Positions 53,305 to 61,852 of a stretch of DNA of 64,000 bases are shown here, in pieces. The position numbers and the translations under genes are program-made. Positions within the stretch are counted from its first letter, which is position 1. Each line of letters opens with the position of its first letter. Under the pieces are notes generated by a model. It did no database searches. It saw only the letters and a list, made by a program, of their open reading frames with translations, and was not told the DNA's origin. This DNA comes from Paenibacillus_AB hodogayensis (GTDB taxonomy: Bacteria; Bacillota; Bacilli; Paenibacillales; NBRC-103111). Location: positions 682,001 to 746,000 of the forward strand of contig NZ_BAAAYO010000010.1 in assembly GCF_039536325.1 (NCBI RefSeq), in the 5' to 3' direction.

Positions 53305-54270
53305 ATGAGCAAGCTATACAGAACGACAGGCGCCATGATGTTCGGCCTGCTGCTCCTCGTTACGGCCGCTTGCAGCGGCGGAGAGAGCCGGGCAAACGTC
53401 GCTGAAACGAAGATGGAAGGTGCTACGGCGGCAAAGAACGATTCCAAACCGGAGGCATCCGGCCCCGAAGCGGACAAGAAGCGTATCGTGTCGTTATCGA
53501 TATTGCATACAAGCAATTTGCTCGCGCTCGGCATTCAGCCTTACGGAGCCGTGACGCAGGCCGGCAAAGACTTCTTGCCCCACGTGGCCGATATGCTGAA
53601 AGGCACGGTCAATCTGGGCAATTCGCAGGAGCCCAATCTGGAAGCGGTCGTACAGGCGGCTCCGGACCTCATTATCGGGCAGGACGAGCTGCTGAAAAGC
53701 AACAAGGAGCAGATCGAGAAAATCGCCCCGCTCTATTCGCTGCCGGCTCTGGGCACGCTGACCTGGAGAGAACAGCTCGTCAAGCTCGGCGAAGCGACCG
53801 GGCGCGTCAAGGAAGCCCATTCATTCCTGGCGGAATATGACGCCAAGCTGGCCAAGGTCAAAGAAAACGTCAAGAAGACGGCCGGCGACGATACGGTAAT
53901 GGTGCTGCGCATCATGCCGAAGGAACTGCGCCTCTATGGCCTTGACCGCAGCTACGGTTCGCTGCTGTATCAGGATCTCGGGCTCAAGCCGGTCAAAGGC
54001 TTGGACAAGCTGCCTAACGGGCCGCAAGCGATTTCCCGGGAGGTGCTGCCCGAGTATGACGCAGACCGCATTCTGCTGGAGGTATCCCCTACTTCGGATG
54101 CCCAAACGTTGTACAAGGAGCTTCAAGCCAGCGCGATCTGGACCAATATGAAATCAGTCAAAAACGGACATGTGTATATGATCGATCAGCAGCCGTGGCT
54201 GGACTATTCGGCGATGGGCATGATGAAATCGCTGGAGCTGGCGGATACGTTGTTCGCATCCAAAAAATAA
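53305..54270 (+). CDS. Siderophore-binding lipoprotein (FeuA-like)
   Basis: The product has 321 residues; ATG at 53305 behind GGGAGG. The lipobox LLVTAAC makes it a lipoprotein. The two-lobed binding fold is typical of iron-siderophore receptors: KKRIVSLSILHTSNLLALG, NLEAVVQAAPDLIIGQDE and TWREQLVKLGEATGRVKEA. It would hand a ferric siderophore to a permease, but no FeuBC-type permease genes are in the window. It is under a Fur box and lies between the Btr-like gene and the DAHP-synthase-like gene. Confidence 0.9.
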   Translation: MSKLYRTTGAMMFGLLLLVTAACSGGESRANVAETKMEGATAAKNDSKPEASGPEADKKRIVSLSILHTSNLLALGIQPYGAVTQAGKDFLPHVADMLKGTVNLGNSQEPNLEAVVQAAPDLIIGQDELLKSNKEQIEKIAPLYSLPALGTLTWREQLVKLGEATGRVKEAHSFLAEYDAKLAKVKENVKKTAGDDTVMVLRIMPKELRLYGLDRSYGSLLYQDLGLKPVKGLDKLPNGPQAISREVLPEYDADRILLEVSPTSDAQTLYKELQASAIWTNMKSVKNGHVYMIDQQPWLDYSAMGMMKSLELADTLFASKK

Positions 54271-54291
54271 CGAGGGGAAGGCGGAATTCGC

Positions 54292-55209
54292 ATGACTACG
54301 ATAAGCACGATGAATAGCGGGGCTCCTTCCATGACGGCCGGCGATCGCGACGGCAGCGCCCCGGCCGGAAATGCCCGGCCGGGAGAAGGGTACAACGGTG
54401 CGGGGAGCCGGAGCCGTAAACCGGACAACACGGTCATCCGCATTCGCGATACAACGATCGGCGGCGACGCGCTGTCGGTCATCGGCGGCCCGAGCGAATA
54501 CAAATCGCGCGAGCAGCTTGAAGAAGTGGCGCGGCTGCTGAAAGCATCGGGAGCGCACATCCTGCGCGGCGAATTCGTACTCGGAGTCGAAGAGGGAATG
54601 GACATCGAAGGGCTGCAAACGCTGCGCGACGTTGCCCACCGGCACGGACTGCTGGCGATGACGCCCGTTCCGTCCTCGCAGCATGTCCAGGTATGCGCCG
54701 AATATGCCGATATTTTGGCTGTAGGCGTACGCAATATGCAAAACCGCGATCTGCTGCACCATCTCGGAAAAACGGACAAAGCGGTATTGCTGAGGCGGGG
54801 ATTGAGCGCCACGTACCGCGACTTGCTGCGCTGCGCCGATTTCATCCTCGAACGCGGCAACCCGAACGTTATTCTATTGGAACGGGGCATCCGCACGTTC
54901 GAAACGTATACGAGCAATACGCTGGACATTGCGGCCATTCCGGCGCTGCAAACGTTAAGCCACCTGCCCGTATTCGCCGATCCGACGCACGCTCCGGGAC
55001 GACGCGAGATGGTCGGTCCGCTCAGTAAAGCGGTGGTGGCCGCCGGAGCGAGCGGCATCTTTATCGAGCTGGATCTTGACGACGACAACCAAGACGGCGA
55101 GCGGGACATCGCGCTTTCCGCCCGGGAATGGAGCCGGCTGGCATTCGATTTGGAAAGCCTCGCCCCGATCGTAGGCAAAACGTACGGCCCGGTTCAGCCG
55201 CTCGCCTGA
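54292..55209 (+). CDS. DAHP-synthase-like protein lacking key catalytic residues
   Basis: The product has 305 residues, starting 21 bases after the lipoprotein stop. It is clearly homologous to type I-beta DAHP synthases (QEB-like GPSEYKSREQLEEVAR, ERGIRTFETYTSNTLDIAAI, DPTHAPGRREM). However, the metal-binding Cys in GPC is Ser (residue 67), the KPRTSPYxFQG loop is replaced by a shorter LGVEEGMD, the Lys of KRG is Arg (RRG, 168-170), and the ALSD Asp is Ala (ALSA, 274-277). The metal His and Glu remain. The N-terminal 45 residues are Gly/Ser-rich. It lies in the Fur-regulated operon, so a link to catechol siderophore chemistry is possible, but activity as a DAHP synthase is doubtful. Confidence 0.75.
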   Translation: MTTISTMNSGAPSMTAGDRDGSAPAGNARPGEGYNGAGSRSRKPDNTVIRIRDTTIGGDALSVIGGPSEYKSREQLEEVARLLKASGAHILRGEFVLGVEEGMDIEGLQTLRDVAHRHGLLAMTPVPSSQHVQVCAEYADILAVGVRNMQNRDLLHHLGKTDKAVLLRRGLSATYRDLLRCADFILERGNPNVILLERGIRTFETYTSNTLDIAAIPALQTLSHLPVFADPTHAPGRREMVGPLSKAVVAAGASGIFIELDLDDDNQDGERDIALSAREWSRLAFDLESLAPIVGKTYGPVQPLA

Positions 55210-55246
55210 TCGGACAGACGGCATCGCCTCCTTCGCTTGCACGTCT

Positions 55247-55276
55247 AACAGGCCTGTCTCCTGGAGCAGGCCTGTT
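55247..55276. terminator. Terminator-like hairpin
   Basis: AACAGGCCTG pairs exactly with CAGGCCTGTT around a 10-base loop; the following T tract is broken (ACTCGTTTCT). It lies between the iron operon and the convergent GntR-fusion gene. Confidence 0.65.
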
Positions 55277-55292
55277 ACTCGTTTCTGGCGAA

Positions 55293-56753
55293 TTAAGCGC
55301 GGACGATCCCGCTCCCATTTGATTCGGACCGCTTGTTCATGCGCTCCTCGATGCGGCGGCATACTTCCTCCGGCGTGTCCATATTGGCCCACAGCAGGTT
55401 AAGCTCGTCGTCCATAATGGCCACGTCGGCGCGCGTAACACCCAGAGCGCGGTGGGAATAGCTGTACTCCATCACATCGACGAACGTATTGTAATGCTCG
55501 GGGTGAATATCCGGATTGAGCAGCGAGTTGTCCTCGGCTACCGAGCGAAGGGCCGGAATGGTACAGCCTCCGCGCTTCAAGATCGTTTGCGCCTCCTCGT
55601 CGACGAAAAAGTCGATGAAGCTTTGCGCCACCTTGATCTTGTCGGAGTATTTGTTGATGGCCAAGGAACCGCACAGCAGGAGCGTCCCTTTTTCGCGGTT
55701 ATGCGGCACGGGCAGCACGTCCCAGCTCAAATCCATCCCGCGGAACTCGTTCATGAAATAGTAGGTCGACAGCATCATCGCGCAGCGCTTCTTCTTGAAC
55801 ACCTGCTCCGCCAAATAGCTGCTCGCATGCGAGTAAATCGGCGACACTTGATGCTTGTACATCAGATCGTTGCAAAATTGCAGCGCTTCGACATTGCGGG
55901 CATCCCCGAACACCGAGCGTTTTCCGTCGTCCGACTTGAACCGTCCGCCGTTCTGCAAAATAAACGACGGCCACCGGTTCGTCGACGAAGAGAAGCAAAA
56001 GCCGTACTGATCGATCATGCCGTCCTCGTTCGGCTCGGCCGTGCATTTCTTGGCGGCGTCGAGCAGATCGTTCCATGTGCGGAGAGGGTCGTCTCCGGTA
56101 ATGCCCGCCTGCTTGAACATCGTTTTGTTATAGCAGATCACGATCGGCGAGAAATGGATCGGAACGGACAGCTGCTTGCCGTCGACTTTGAAAATATCGA
56201 ACAGCTTACCATAGCTGAGCTCCGGCGTAAACTTCGCCGGTTCGTACGGTTCGATAACGTCGTAGCGTTTGTTCTCGATCATATCCCGGATATGCGTATC
56301 CGAAATGAAGAAGACGTCCGGTCCGCTTCCCTGCTCGATCATGTCGGCAAGCTTCGTCGTATATTGCTCCGAGGGCAAAATGACCAGCTCTATCTTAACG
56401 TAAGGGTGGACCGCCTCGTACTGGCGGATTATGGTGCCGAGCAGTTCCTGCTCGTACGATTGGGAAAACCAGGCCAGCGTAATCGTCTGCCTGACGATCT
56501 CCTCGACGGGAGGCTTAACCCGGTTGCCCTTGCCGGCGATTTTCTCGATCAGCCCTTCGTCCACCAGTTGAGCCAGCACCTTGCGCACCGATACGCGGCT
56601 GATCTGGTATTTTTCGCTAAGGGTATTTTCGGGCAAGATAAATTCGCCGGGCTGAAGGCCGCCGCTCAATATTTCATTTTTCAACTCGTGCAGAAAGTGG
56701 TTGTAACGCTCCTGAAAAAGGTTCCTTCTTCGCAGCAATGGATCTCGCTCCAA
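55293..56753 (-). CDS. GntR helix-turn-helix fused to a sugar-binding protein domain
   Basis: The product has 486 residues. Residues 1-80 are a GntR winged helix-turn-helix (LKNEILSGGLQPGEFILPEN, KYQISRVSVRKVLAQLVDEG). From about 90 to the end it is a family-1 extracellular solute-binding fold (LAWFSQSYEQELLGTIIRQY, PIHFSPIVICYNKTMFKQAG) but without a signal peptide, so it stays in the cytoplasm as a one-component sensor. This is unlike the usual GntR effector domains (FadR, HutC, MocR). The ligand is probably a sugar. No adjacent transporter genes give a clue. Confidence 0.85.
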   Translation of the reverse strand: MERDPLLRRRNLFQERYNHFLHELKNEILSGGLQPGEFILPENTLSEKYQISRVSVRKVLAQLVDEGLIEKIAGKGNRVKPPVEEIVRQTITLAWFSQSYEQELLGTIIRQYEAVHPYVKIELVILPSEQYTTKLADMIEQGSGPDVFFISDTHIRDMIENKRYDVIEPYEPAKFTPELSYGKLFDIFKVDGKQLSVPIHFSPIVICYNKTMFKQAGITGDDPLRTWNDLLDAAKKCTAEPNEDGMIDQYGFCFSSSTNRWPSFILQNGGRFKSDDGKRSVFGDARNVEALQFCNDLMYKHQVSPIYSHASSYLAEQVFKKKRCAMMLSTYYFMNEFRGMDLSWDVLPVPHNREKGTLLLCGSLAINKYSDKIKVAQSFIDFFVDEEAQTILKRGGCTIPALRSVAEDNSLLNPDIHPEHYNTFVDVMEYSYSHRALGVTRADVAIMDDELNLLWANMDTPEEVCRRIEERMNKRSESNGSGIVRA

Positions 56754-56909
56754 TACAAGTCTATTATTCCTATTTTACCGTACGTCACATCGTTTGTAAA
56801 TTGTTAGCCTTTTCTTCAAGTTGAATCTTAACTCAAGCACCTTCTATCGGAGTTTAGCGAATGAAGTTGAATGATTCAATTTATTTAGTATAGCACGCCT
56901 GTTTTCCGG

Positions 56910-57488
56910 CTATACCGTGTCCTCCTCCAAATCCCTTGCGTCCGCGCGCACGCCGCGGCCCCTTTGTCGACGCCAAACCGCCCAGGCGCTGTATGCGTAC
57001 AAAAGCGCGCTCGCATAGAACAGAGCGTCGATGCTCAACCAATCGATCATATAGCCTCCGGCGACGACCGCGAACCCGGAAGCGACCGAGGTCCAGAAAT
57101 GATAGGAGCCGATAGCCGTCCCGCGGGCGCCGCTGACCGTATGGTCGGCGAGCAGCTGCCGCTCGCTCATTTTTTGCATCGCGTTGCATACGCCCATCCA
57201 CAGCTGCAACCCCAGCACCGCCGCATAGGAGGGCGCCCATGGAAAAGCGACCATCGCCGCGCTCATCCCGAGCGAGCTGGCGATCAGCACCGGGACGGCT
57301 TGACGGTCGAGCCTCGGAGCGAGCCATTGCGAGGCGACGGCCGAGCTGATCGTGAACACGGCGAACGCCAGCCCGTATTTGGAATAGCTGTTTCCGAGGT
57401 TTTTCAGAAACAGCAGATAATACGGGTAGATCATTCCCGCCGCAAGCGTCACAATGCTTTGCGAACGGATCAGCCATTTCACATCCAT
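56910..57488 (-). CDS. Half-size MFS transporter-like protein
   Basis: The product has 192 residues, starting five bases after AGGGGGGC. It has about six membrane helices and MFS-type signatures (GLAFAVFTISSAVASQWLAP, QLLADHTVSGARGTAIGSYH), which is half the usual 12-helix MFS size. No partner half is present. It follows the FAD-linked oxidase gene after four bases, so the two are an operon. It may work as a dimer, or be a truncated transporter. Confidence 0.75.
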   Translation of the reverse strand: MDVKWLIRSQSIVTLAAGMIYPYYLLFLKNLGNSYSKYGLAFAVFTISSAVASQWLAPRLDRQAVPVLIASSLGMSAAMVAFPWAPSYAAVLGLQLWMGVCNAMQKMSERQLLADHTVSGARGTAIGSYHFWTSVASGFAVVAGGYMIDWLSIDALFYASALLYAYSAWAVWRRQRGRGVRADARDLEEDTV

Positions 57489-57492
57489 CGGC

Positions 57493-58929
57493 TTATTCGC
57501 CCCCCTCGTACTGCTCGTAAAATTGATTCATAAACAAGCCCTGCGGATCGTACTTGTCCTTAAGCGCCCAAAACGTTTCCTGCTGCGGGTACGCCCTTTG
57601 AAACTGTTCCTTCGTGGCATACGGCGCATACGGCAAATAGTACGTGCCGTCGAGCGCGAGCGCCGCGTCGACGATCCGCTGCACACCGCGCTGAAACTCG
57701 TTTTGGGCATGCTCGGACAGCGAGACGTGGAACAGGCAGACGAGCGCGAACATGTCTTCCTTCGCATAGGCCAACAGCGGCTCGCGGTCCTCCCCGACAT
57801 ATCGTACCGTTATGTTGAGCAGGTTCATCCGTTCCTCGGACAGCACCGTGCGGAGCGAGGCGACGAAGTCGCCGAACCGGTCGACCGGGATAAAATATTC
57901 TTGAAGCAGATCGTTCGCTCCCGGCTGACGGTATTCCATAAAGGCCGATTCCGACCCCATCGCGTTATTGCGGCTGATCCGCTTGCCCTGCTGCATCGGC
58001 ACGACGGACTGCTGCAAATCCCAGTAAGCATTTTTGCCCCAATCTCCGGAACGGTTCAGCTGGAACAGCAGTTTCTTCACGCCGACGAAACGTTCCCGCG
58101 ACTGGAGCGGCGCCCCCGGATCGGGGGAGGACGTCCCGTCAACCGTGTAGTTGATCGCATACATCTCTTGCAGGAAATGGTCCGGCGCGACTGACAGACG
58201 GGCGATGTGCATGCGGACATCCGGATCGGCCATAACATGCTCGCGGAAATAGGCGGCGTAACGGTCGACTTCGACCTGCTCGGTCGTCATCCGGTACATC
58301 TCGTCGTCGGTCAGCCGCAGCGTCACATCCGTGATCACCCCGAACAAGCCGTAGCCGCCGAGGACGGCGGAGAACAGCTCCGGCTGCTCCGTCCGGCTGA
58401 CGCTGCGGATTTCCCCGTCTGCGGTCAGCAGCCGGAACGATTCGACGGAACCGATCATCGAGCCGTTGCGAATATCGCGGCCGTGAGCGTTGATGCTGAT
58501 CGAACCGCCTACGGTAAAAATATTTTGCGATTGCATCGTCCGCACCGCCAGTCCGCTCGGCTGGACCGCCCGCTGCACGTCGCCCCACGTCGCCCCGGCT
58601 TGTACGCGCACCGTCTTCGCTTCCGGGTCGAGCTCCAGTATGCGATTGTAGGACGTCATGTCGAGGACGATGGCGTCCTTATAATAGGTGTGGCCCCCTT
58701 GACTGTGCCGCTGGCCGGCGATCGAGAGCCGCAGCCCTTTCTCCGACGCTTCCCGCACCAAAGCGATGAGCTGCTTCTCTTCCTTCCCCTGCGCCACCCG
58801 TTCCACCTTGACCGGATGCAGCCTGCTGTAATCGGTCACCCGGTACGGGTCCTGGTCGGGCGTGGAGGTGCGAACGTACTCGAACAAGCAGAGTACGGCC
58901 AGCAGCGCGAGGACAATGCTTTTCTTCAC
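57493..58929 (-). CDS. Exported FAD-linked oxidase (FAD_binding_4 / PCMH type)
   Basis: The product has 478 residues from the GTG at 58929 behind GTGGGGGC; an ATG at 58974 is possible. It has a signal-anchor-like helix (SIVLALLAVLCLFEYV), then the PCMH FAD domain: RLSIAGQRHSQGGHTYYKDA with the His often linked to FAD, and VGGSISINAHGRDIRNGS. The C-terminal part forms the substrate lid. It resembles GlcD/aldonolactone-type oxidases; the substrate is unknown. It is followed by the half-MFS gene. Confidence 0.85.
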   Translation of the reverse strand: MKKSIVLALLAVLCLFEYVRTSTPDQDPYRVTDYSRLHPVKVERVAQGKEEKQLIALVREASEKGLRLSIAGQRHSQGGHTYYKDAIVLDMTSYNRILELDPEAKTVRVQAGATWGDVQRAVQPSGLAVRTMQSQNIFTVGGSISINAHGRDIRNGSMIGSVESFRLLTADGEIRSVSRTEQPELFSAVLGGYGLFGVITDVTLRLTDDEMYRMTTEQVEVDRYAAYFREHVMADPDVRMHIARLSVAPDHFLQEMYAINYTVDGTSSPDPGAPLQSRERFVGVKKLLFQLNRSGDWGKNAYWDLQQSVVPMQQGKRISRNNAMGSESAFMEYRQPGANDLLQEYFIPVDRFGDFVASLRTVLSEERMNLLNITVRYVGEDREPLLAYAKEDMFALVCLFHVSLSEHAQNEFQRGVQRIVDAALALDGTYYLPYAPYATKEQFQRAYPQQETFWALKDKYDPQGLFMNQFYEQYEGGE

Positions 58930-59066
58930 CGGATGCCCCCACTTTCGGCAAATTCTTTTGTCAAAGTTCGACATGACTGGCGGAAAATCCTTTCTCCGGC
59001 TATCTTGATTAGAAGCTGGGACACGTACGCCATCGTCGTCATTGCGTCAACATGCGCCGGAGTTTG

Positions 59067-59905
59067 TGCTCGAAAGAGCGCTATTTCGCGGCTGGAGCGG
59101 TGTTCGACGCGAAATAGTGTTCGAAGGAGCATTAGCTCCACCTGGAAGGAGCGCGGAGCGGGCGTTTTCGGGCCAGTTGGCTGGAGATAGTGTTCGAAAG
59201 AGCGTTATTTCGCGGTTGGAGTCGCGTTGAACGCGAAATAGTGTTCGAAGGAGCATTAGCTCTACGCGGAGGAGCGTGAGCAGGCGTTTTCGGGCCAGTT
59301 GGCTGGAGATAGTGTTCGAAAGAGCGTTATTTCGCGGTTGTAGTCGCGTTCGACGCGAAATAGTGCTCGAAGGAGCATTAGCTCCACACGGAGGAGCGCG
59401 GAGCGAACGTTTTCGGGCCAGTTGGCTGGAGATAGTGTTCGAAAGAGCGTTATTTCGCAACTGAAGCGGCGTTGGACGCGAAATAGTGCTCGAAGGAGCA
59501 TTAGCTCCACCTGGAGGAGCGCGGAGCGGACGTTTTCGGGGCAGTTGGCTGGAGATAGTGTTCGAAAGAGCGTTATTTCGCAACTGAAGCCGAGTAGAAC
59601 GCGAAATAGTGCTCGAAGGAGCATTAGCTCCACACGGAGGAGCGCGGAGCGGGCGTTTTCGGGCCAGTTGGCTGGAGATAGTGTTCGAAAGAGCGTTATT
59701 TCGCAACTGAAGCGGCGTTGGACGCGAAATAGTGTTCGAAGGAGCATTAGCTCCACCTGGAGGAGCGCGGAGCGGACGTTTTCGGGCCAGTTGACTGGAG
59801 ATAGTGTTCGAAAGAGCGTTATTTCGCAACTGAAGCGGCGTTGGACGCGAAATAGTGTTCGAAGGAGCATTAGCTCCACCTGGAGGAGCGCGGAGAGGAG
59901 CTAAG
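59067..59905. repeat. Seven tandem copies of a 123-bp non-coding repeat
   Basis: A unit of about 123 bases (range 122-124) is repeated seven times, marked by T(G)TTCGAAAGAGCGTTATTTCGC. Each unit holds two related halves beginning AGTGTTCGAA(A/G)GAGC, an inverted pair TTATTTCGC/GCGAAATA, and the hairpin GGAGC-ATTA-GCTCC. Copies differ mainly in the middle. Because 123 is divisible by three, all six frames stay open and give false proteins on both strands. No ribosome sites or conserved codon use are seen. It lies between the ROK gene end and the FAD-oxidase gene start. Confidence 0.9.
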
Positions 59906-59960
59906 CCGGCGTTTTCACTCGGGCCCCGAAAACCGCCTGCCGAAAGCTTTATCCGCGTCA

Positions 59961-60004
59961 AAAAACGCCTCCATTCCGCCAAGCAGGCAGACGAAGGCGT
60001 TTTT
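59961..60004 (-). terminator. Terminator of the ROK operon
   Basis: AAAAACGCCT pairs with AGGCGTTTTT around a 24-base loop; ends in T on the minus strand. Confidence 0.82.
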
Positions 60005-60045
60005 ACGCAGAACGTTCTTGAGCTAAACAATCGAACCGGGCTAAA

Positions 60046-61014
60046 TCAGGCCCCCGCCCGGGCTTTCGCGAATGCGGCGCTGCCAACGACTCCTGCATCG
60101 TCGTTCATCTCGGCCGTCTTGATGACAAGCCGGTCGCGGTACATCGGCAGAACGAGCGGCTCAAGCGCTTCGCGCATCGGGGCGAACAGCCGCTCGCCGG
60201 CATTGGCTGCGCCGCCGCCGATCACGATGACGTCCGGGCTCCACAGCGCGATCGCCCAGGCCAGCCCTTTGGCCAGGTTGCGGCCGACAAAGTCGAGCAC
60301 GTCGCGCGCCAAGGCGTCGCCCTGATCGTAGGCGCGCGAAATATCGGCGGCCGTTATGGCGCTGCGTTGTTCCCCGGGGAACCACTCCGCCAGAACGCTC
60401 GGCTCCCCGCGCTCCAGCCGCTCGCGGGCAATGCGGGCAATGCCCGTCGCGGAAGCGATCGTCTCCAGACAGCCGCGCAGGCCGCAGCCGCACAGCGCCG
60501 TTTCCCCGTCGAGCGGCACGTGGCCGAGCTCGCCTGCGAGAAAGCCGCTGCCGTAGTACAACTGGCCGTCATTGATCATGGCAGCCGCGATGCCGGTGCC
60601 GAGCGTAACGCCCATGACGTGCTTAAAGCCGCGTCCGGCGCCACGCGCCGCCTCCCCGTACGTGTACATGCGCACATCGTTATCGATGAACACCGGAATG
60701 CCGCCGAGCCGTCCGCCCAGCTTGTCGCTGATCGGCTCGTTGTGCCATTTCAGGTTGGCCGAAGACAGCGATATGCCGCGCTCGGGATCGATAAAACCGG
60801 GATTGCCCATCCCGACCGCGCCGAGATCGGCGCGCGACAGCCCTTGCCCGGCCAATAATTCGTCGATCATTGAGGCGATCAGATCGAGTACATAGTCGAC
60901 GCCGTTCGCCGCGCCTGTCGGCTTTTTCACTTTACCGAGCAGTTCCAGTTGTTCGTCGAGCAGCCCGCATACGATATTCGTGCCCCCGATATCGACTCCA
61001 ATGTAATGAGTCAT
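60046..61014 (-). CDS. ROK-family sugar kinase
   Basis: The product has 322 residues; GGAGGAAGCGAAG precedes the ATG. It is a ROK kinase without a DNA-binding domain: ATP-binding IGVDIGGTNIVCGL at the N-terminus, catalytic Asp in PVFIDNDVRMYTYGE, and the zinc signature ELGHVPL/CGCGLRGCLE near residue 175. It phosphorylates a hexose, probably an N-acetyl-amino sugar or glucose, using ATP. It is last in an operon with SIS and DeoR genes. Confidence 0.92.
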   Translation of the reverse strand: MTHYIGVDIGGTNIVCGLLDEQLELLGKVKKPTGAANGVDYVLDLIASMIDELLAGQGLSRADLGAVGMGNPGFIDPERGISLSSANLKWHNEPISDKLGGRLGGIPVFIDNDVRMYTYGEAARGAGRGFKHVMGVTLGTGIAAAMINDGQLYYGSGFLAGELGHVPLDGETALCGCGLRGCLETIASATGIARIARERLERGEPSVLAEWFPGEQRSAITAADISRAYDQGDALARDVLDFVGRNLAKGLAWAIALWSPDVIVIGGGAANAGERLFAPMREALEPLVLPMYRDRLVIKTAEMNDDAGVVGSAAFAKARAGA

Positions 61015-61026
61015 CTTCGCTTCCTC

Positions 61027-61818
61027 CTACTTCTGCTTGGCCACATACACGCGAATGCCGCTCTTGCGCAGTTCTTCCCGGAGCTGCCCTTCCAAAGGGA
61101 CGTCGGTAATGCACGCATGCACGGACGCCACAGGCGCGATGGAGAAGAGCGACACCCGCCCGACCTTGGACTTGTCGAACACCGCGAACGTCCGCTCGGA
61201 CCGTTTGATCAAAATTTTGGCGATCTCGGCCTCGGACTCGGAATGCGTCGTCAGTCCTTGGGGGAGCGCAAAACCGTCGATGCCCAGAAACATTTTGCCG
61301 ATATTGAGACTGTCCACGATTTTCTCGGCCAGCGGGCCGCACAACTCGTAGCTTTTGTGCCGCAGCACGCCGCCGGCCACGACAAGCTGAATGCCGTCGC
61401 TGTCGGCCAGCTCCATCGCGATGTTCAAGGCGTTCGTCACGACCGTAATGCCGCTGCGCTCCTTGAGCTGCTTGGCGATCAGGTAAGTCGTCGTGCCGCC
61501 CGACAGGCCAATAATATCGCCCTCCTCGACGAGCGAGGCCGCGGTCGCCGCGATTCGTTCCTTCTCTACCCAGGATAGCGACGTTTTCTCTTCGAACGAC
61601 GCTTCCTTGACCGTATGGTAAGCGTCGTATATCGCCCCGCCGATCGTGCGGATGACTGAATCCGACTGCTCCAGCGCGTCCAGATCCCGCCGGGCGGTCG
61701 CTTCCGAGCAGCCAAGCGTGTCGACGATGTCCTGCACGGACACCCGCCCTTTCTGCTTCAGCATGCCGAGGATCGCCTGGCGTCGCTGCTCCCCTTTGGT
61801 AAGAGACTGCTCCTGCAT
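61027..61818 (-). CDS. DeoR-family sugar-operon repressor
   Basis: The product has 263 residues; GGAGTGA precedes the ATG. Residues 1-60 are the DeoR helix-turn-helix (RRQAILGMLKQKGRVSVQDI, CSEATARRDLDALEQ), followed by a sugar-phosphate sensor domain (IIGLSGGTTTYLIAKQL, LVVAGGVLRHKSYELCG). Middle gene of a SIS-DeoR-ROK operon. Its operator is probably the pair TGATTTTTTCAATCA at 62980-63015 upstream of the SIS gene. Confidence 0.92.
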   Translation of the reverse strand: MQEQSLTKGEQRRQAILGMLKQKGRVSVQDIVDTLGCSEATARRDLDALEQSDSVIRTIGGAIYDAYHTVKEASFEEKTSLSWVEKERIAATAASLVEEGDIIGLSGGTTTYLIAKQLKERSGITVVTNALNIAMELADSDGIQLVVAGGVLRHKSYELCGPLAEKIVDSLNIGKMFLGIDGFALPQGLTTHSESEAEIAKILIKRSERTFAVFDKSKVGRVSLFSIAPVASVHACITDVPLEGQLREELRKSGIRVYVAKQK

Positions 61819-61852
61819 AAAGCGTTCACTCCATGATTCGGTGTAATAAGTA

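Noticed and set aside
59067..59905. CRISPR array
   Set aside because: Repeat units are 123 bp with no distinct unique spacers and no cas genes in the window.
59047..60030. Open frames of about 160-330 codons on both strands in the 123-bp array
   Set aside because: 123 is a multiple of three, so all frames stay open; no ribosome sites, Arg/Ser-rich composition, and copies diverge without codon bias.
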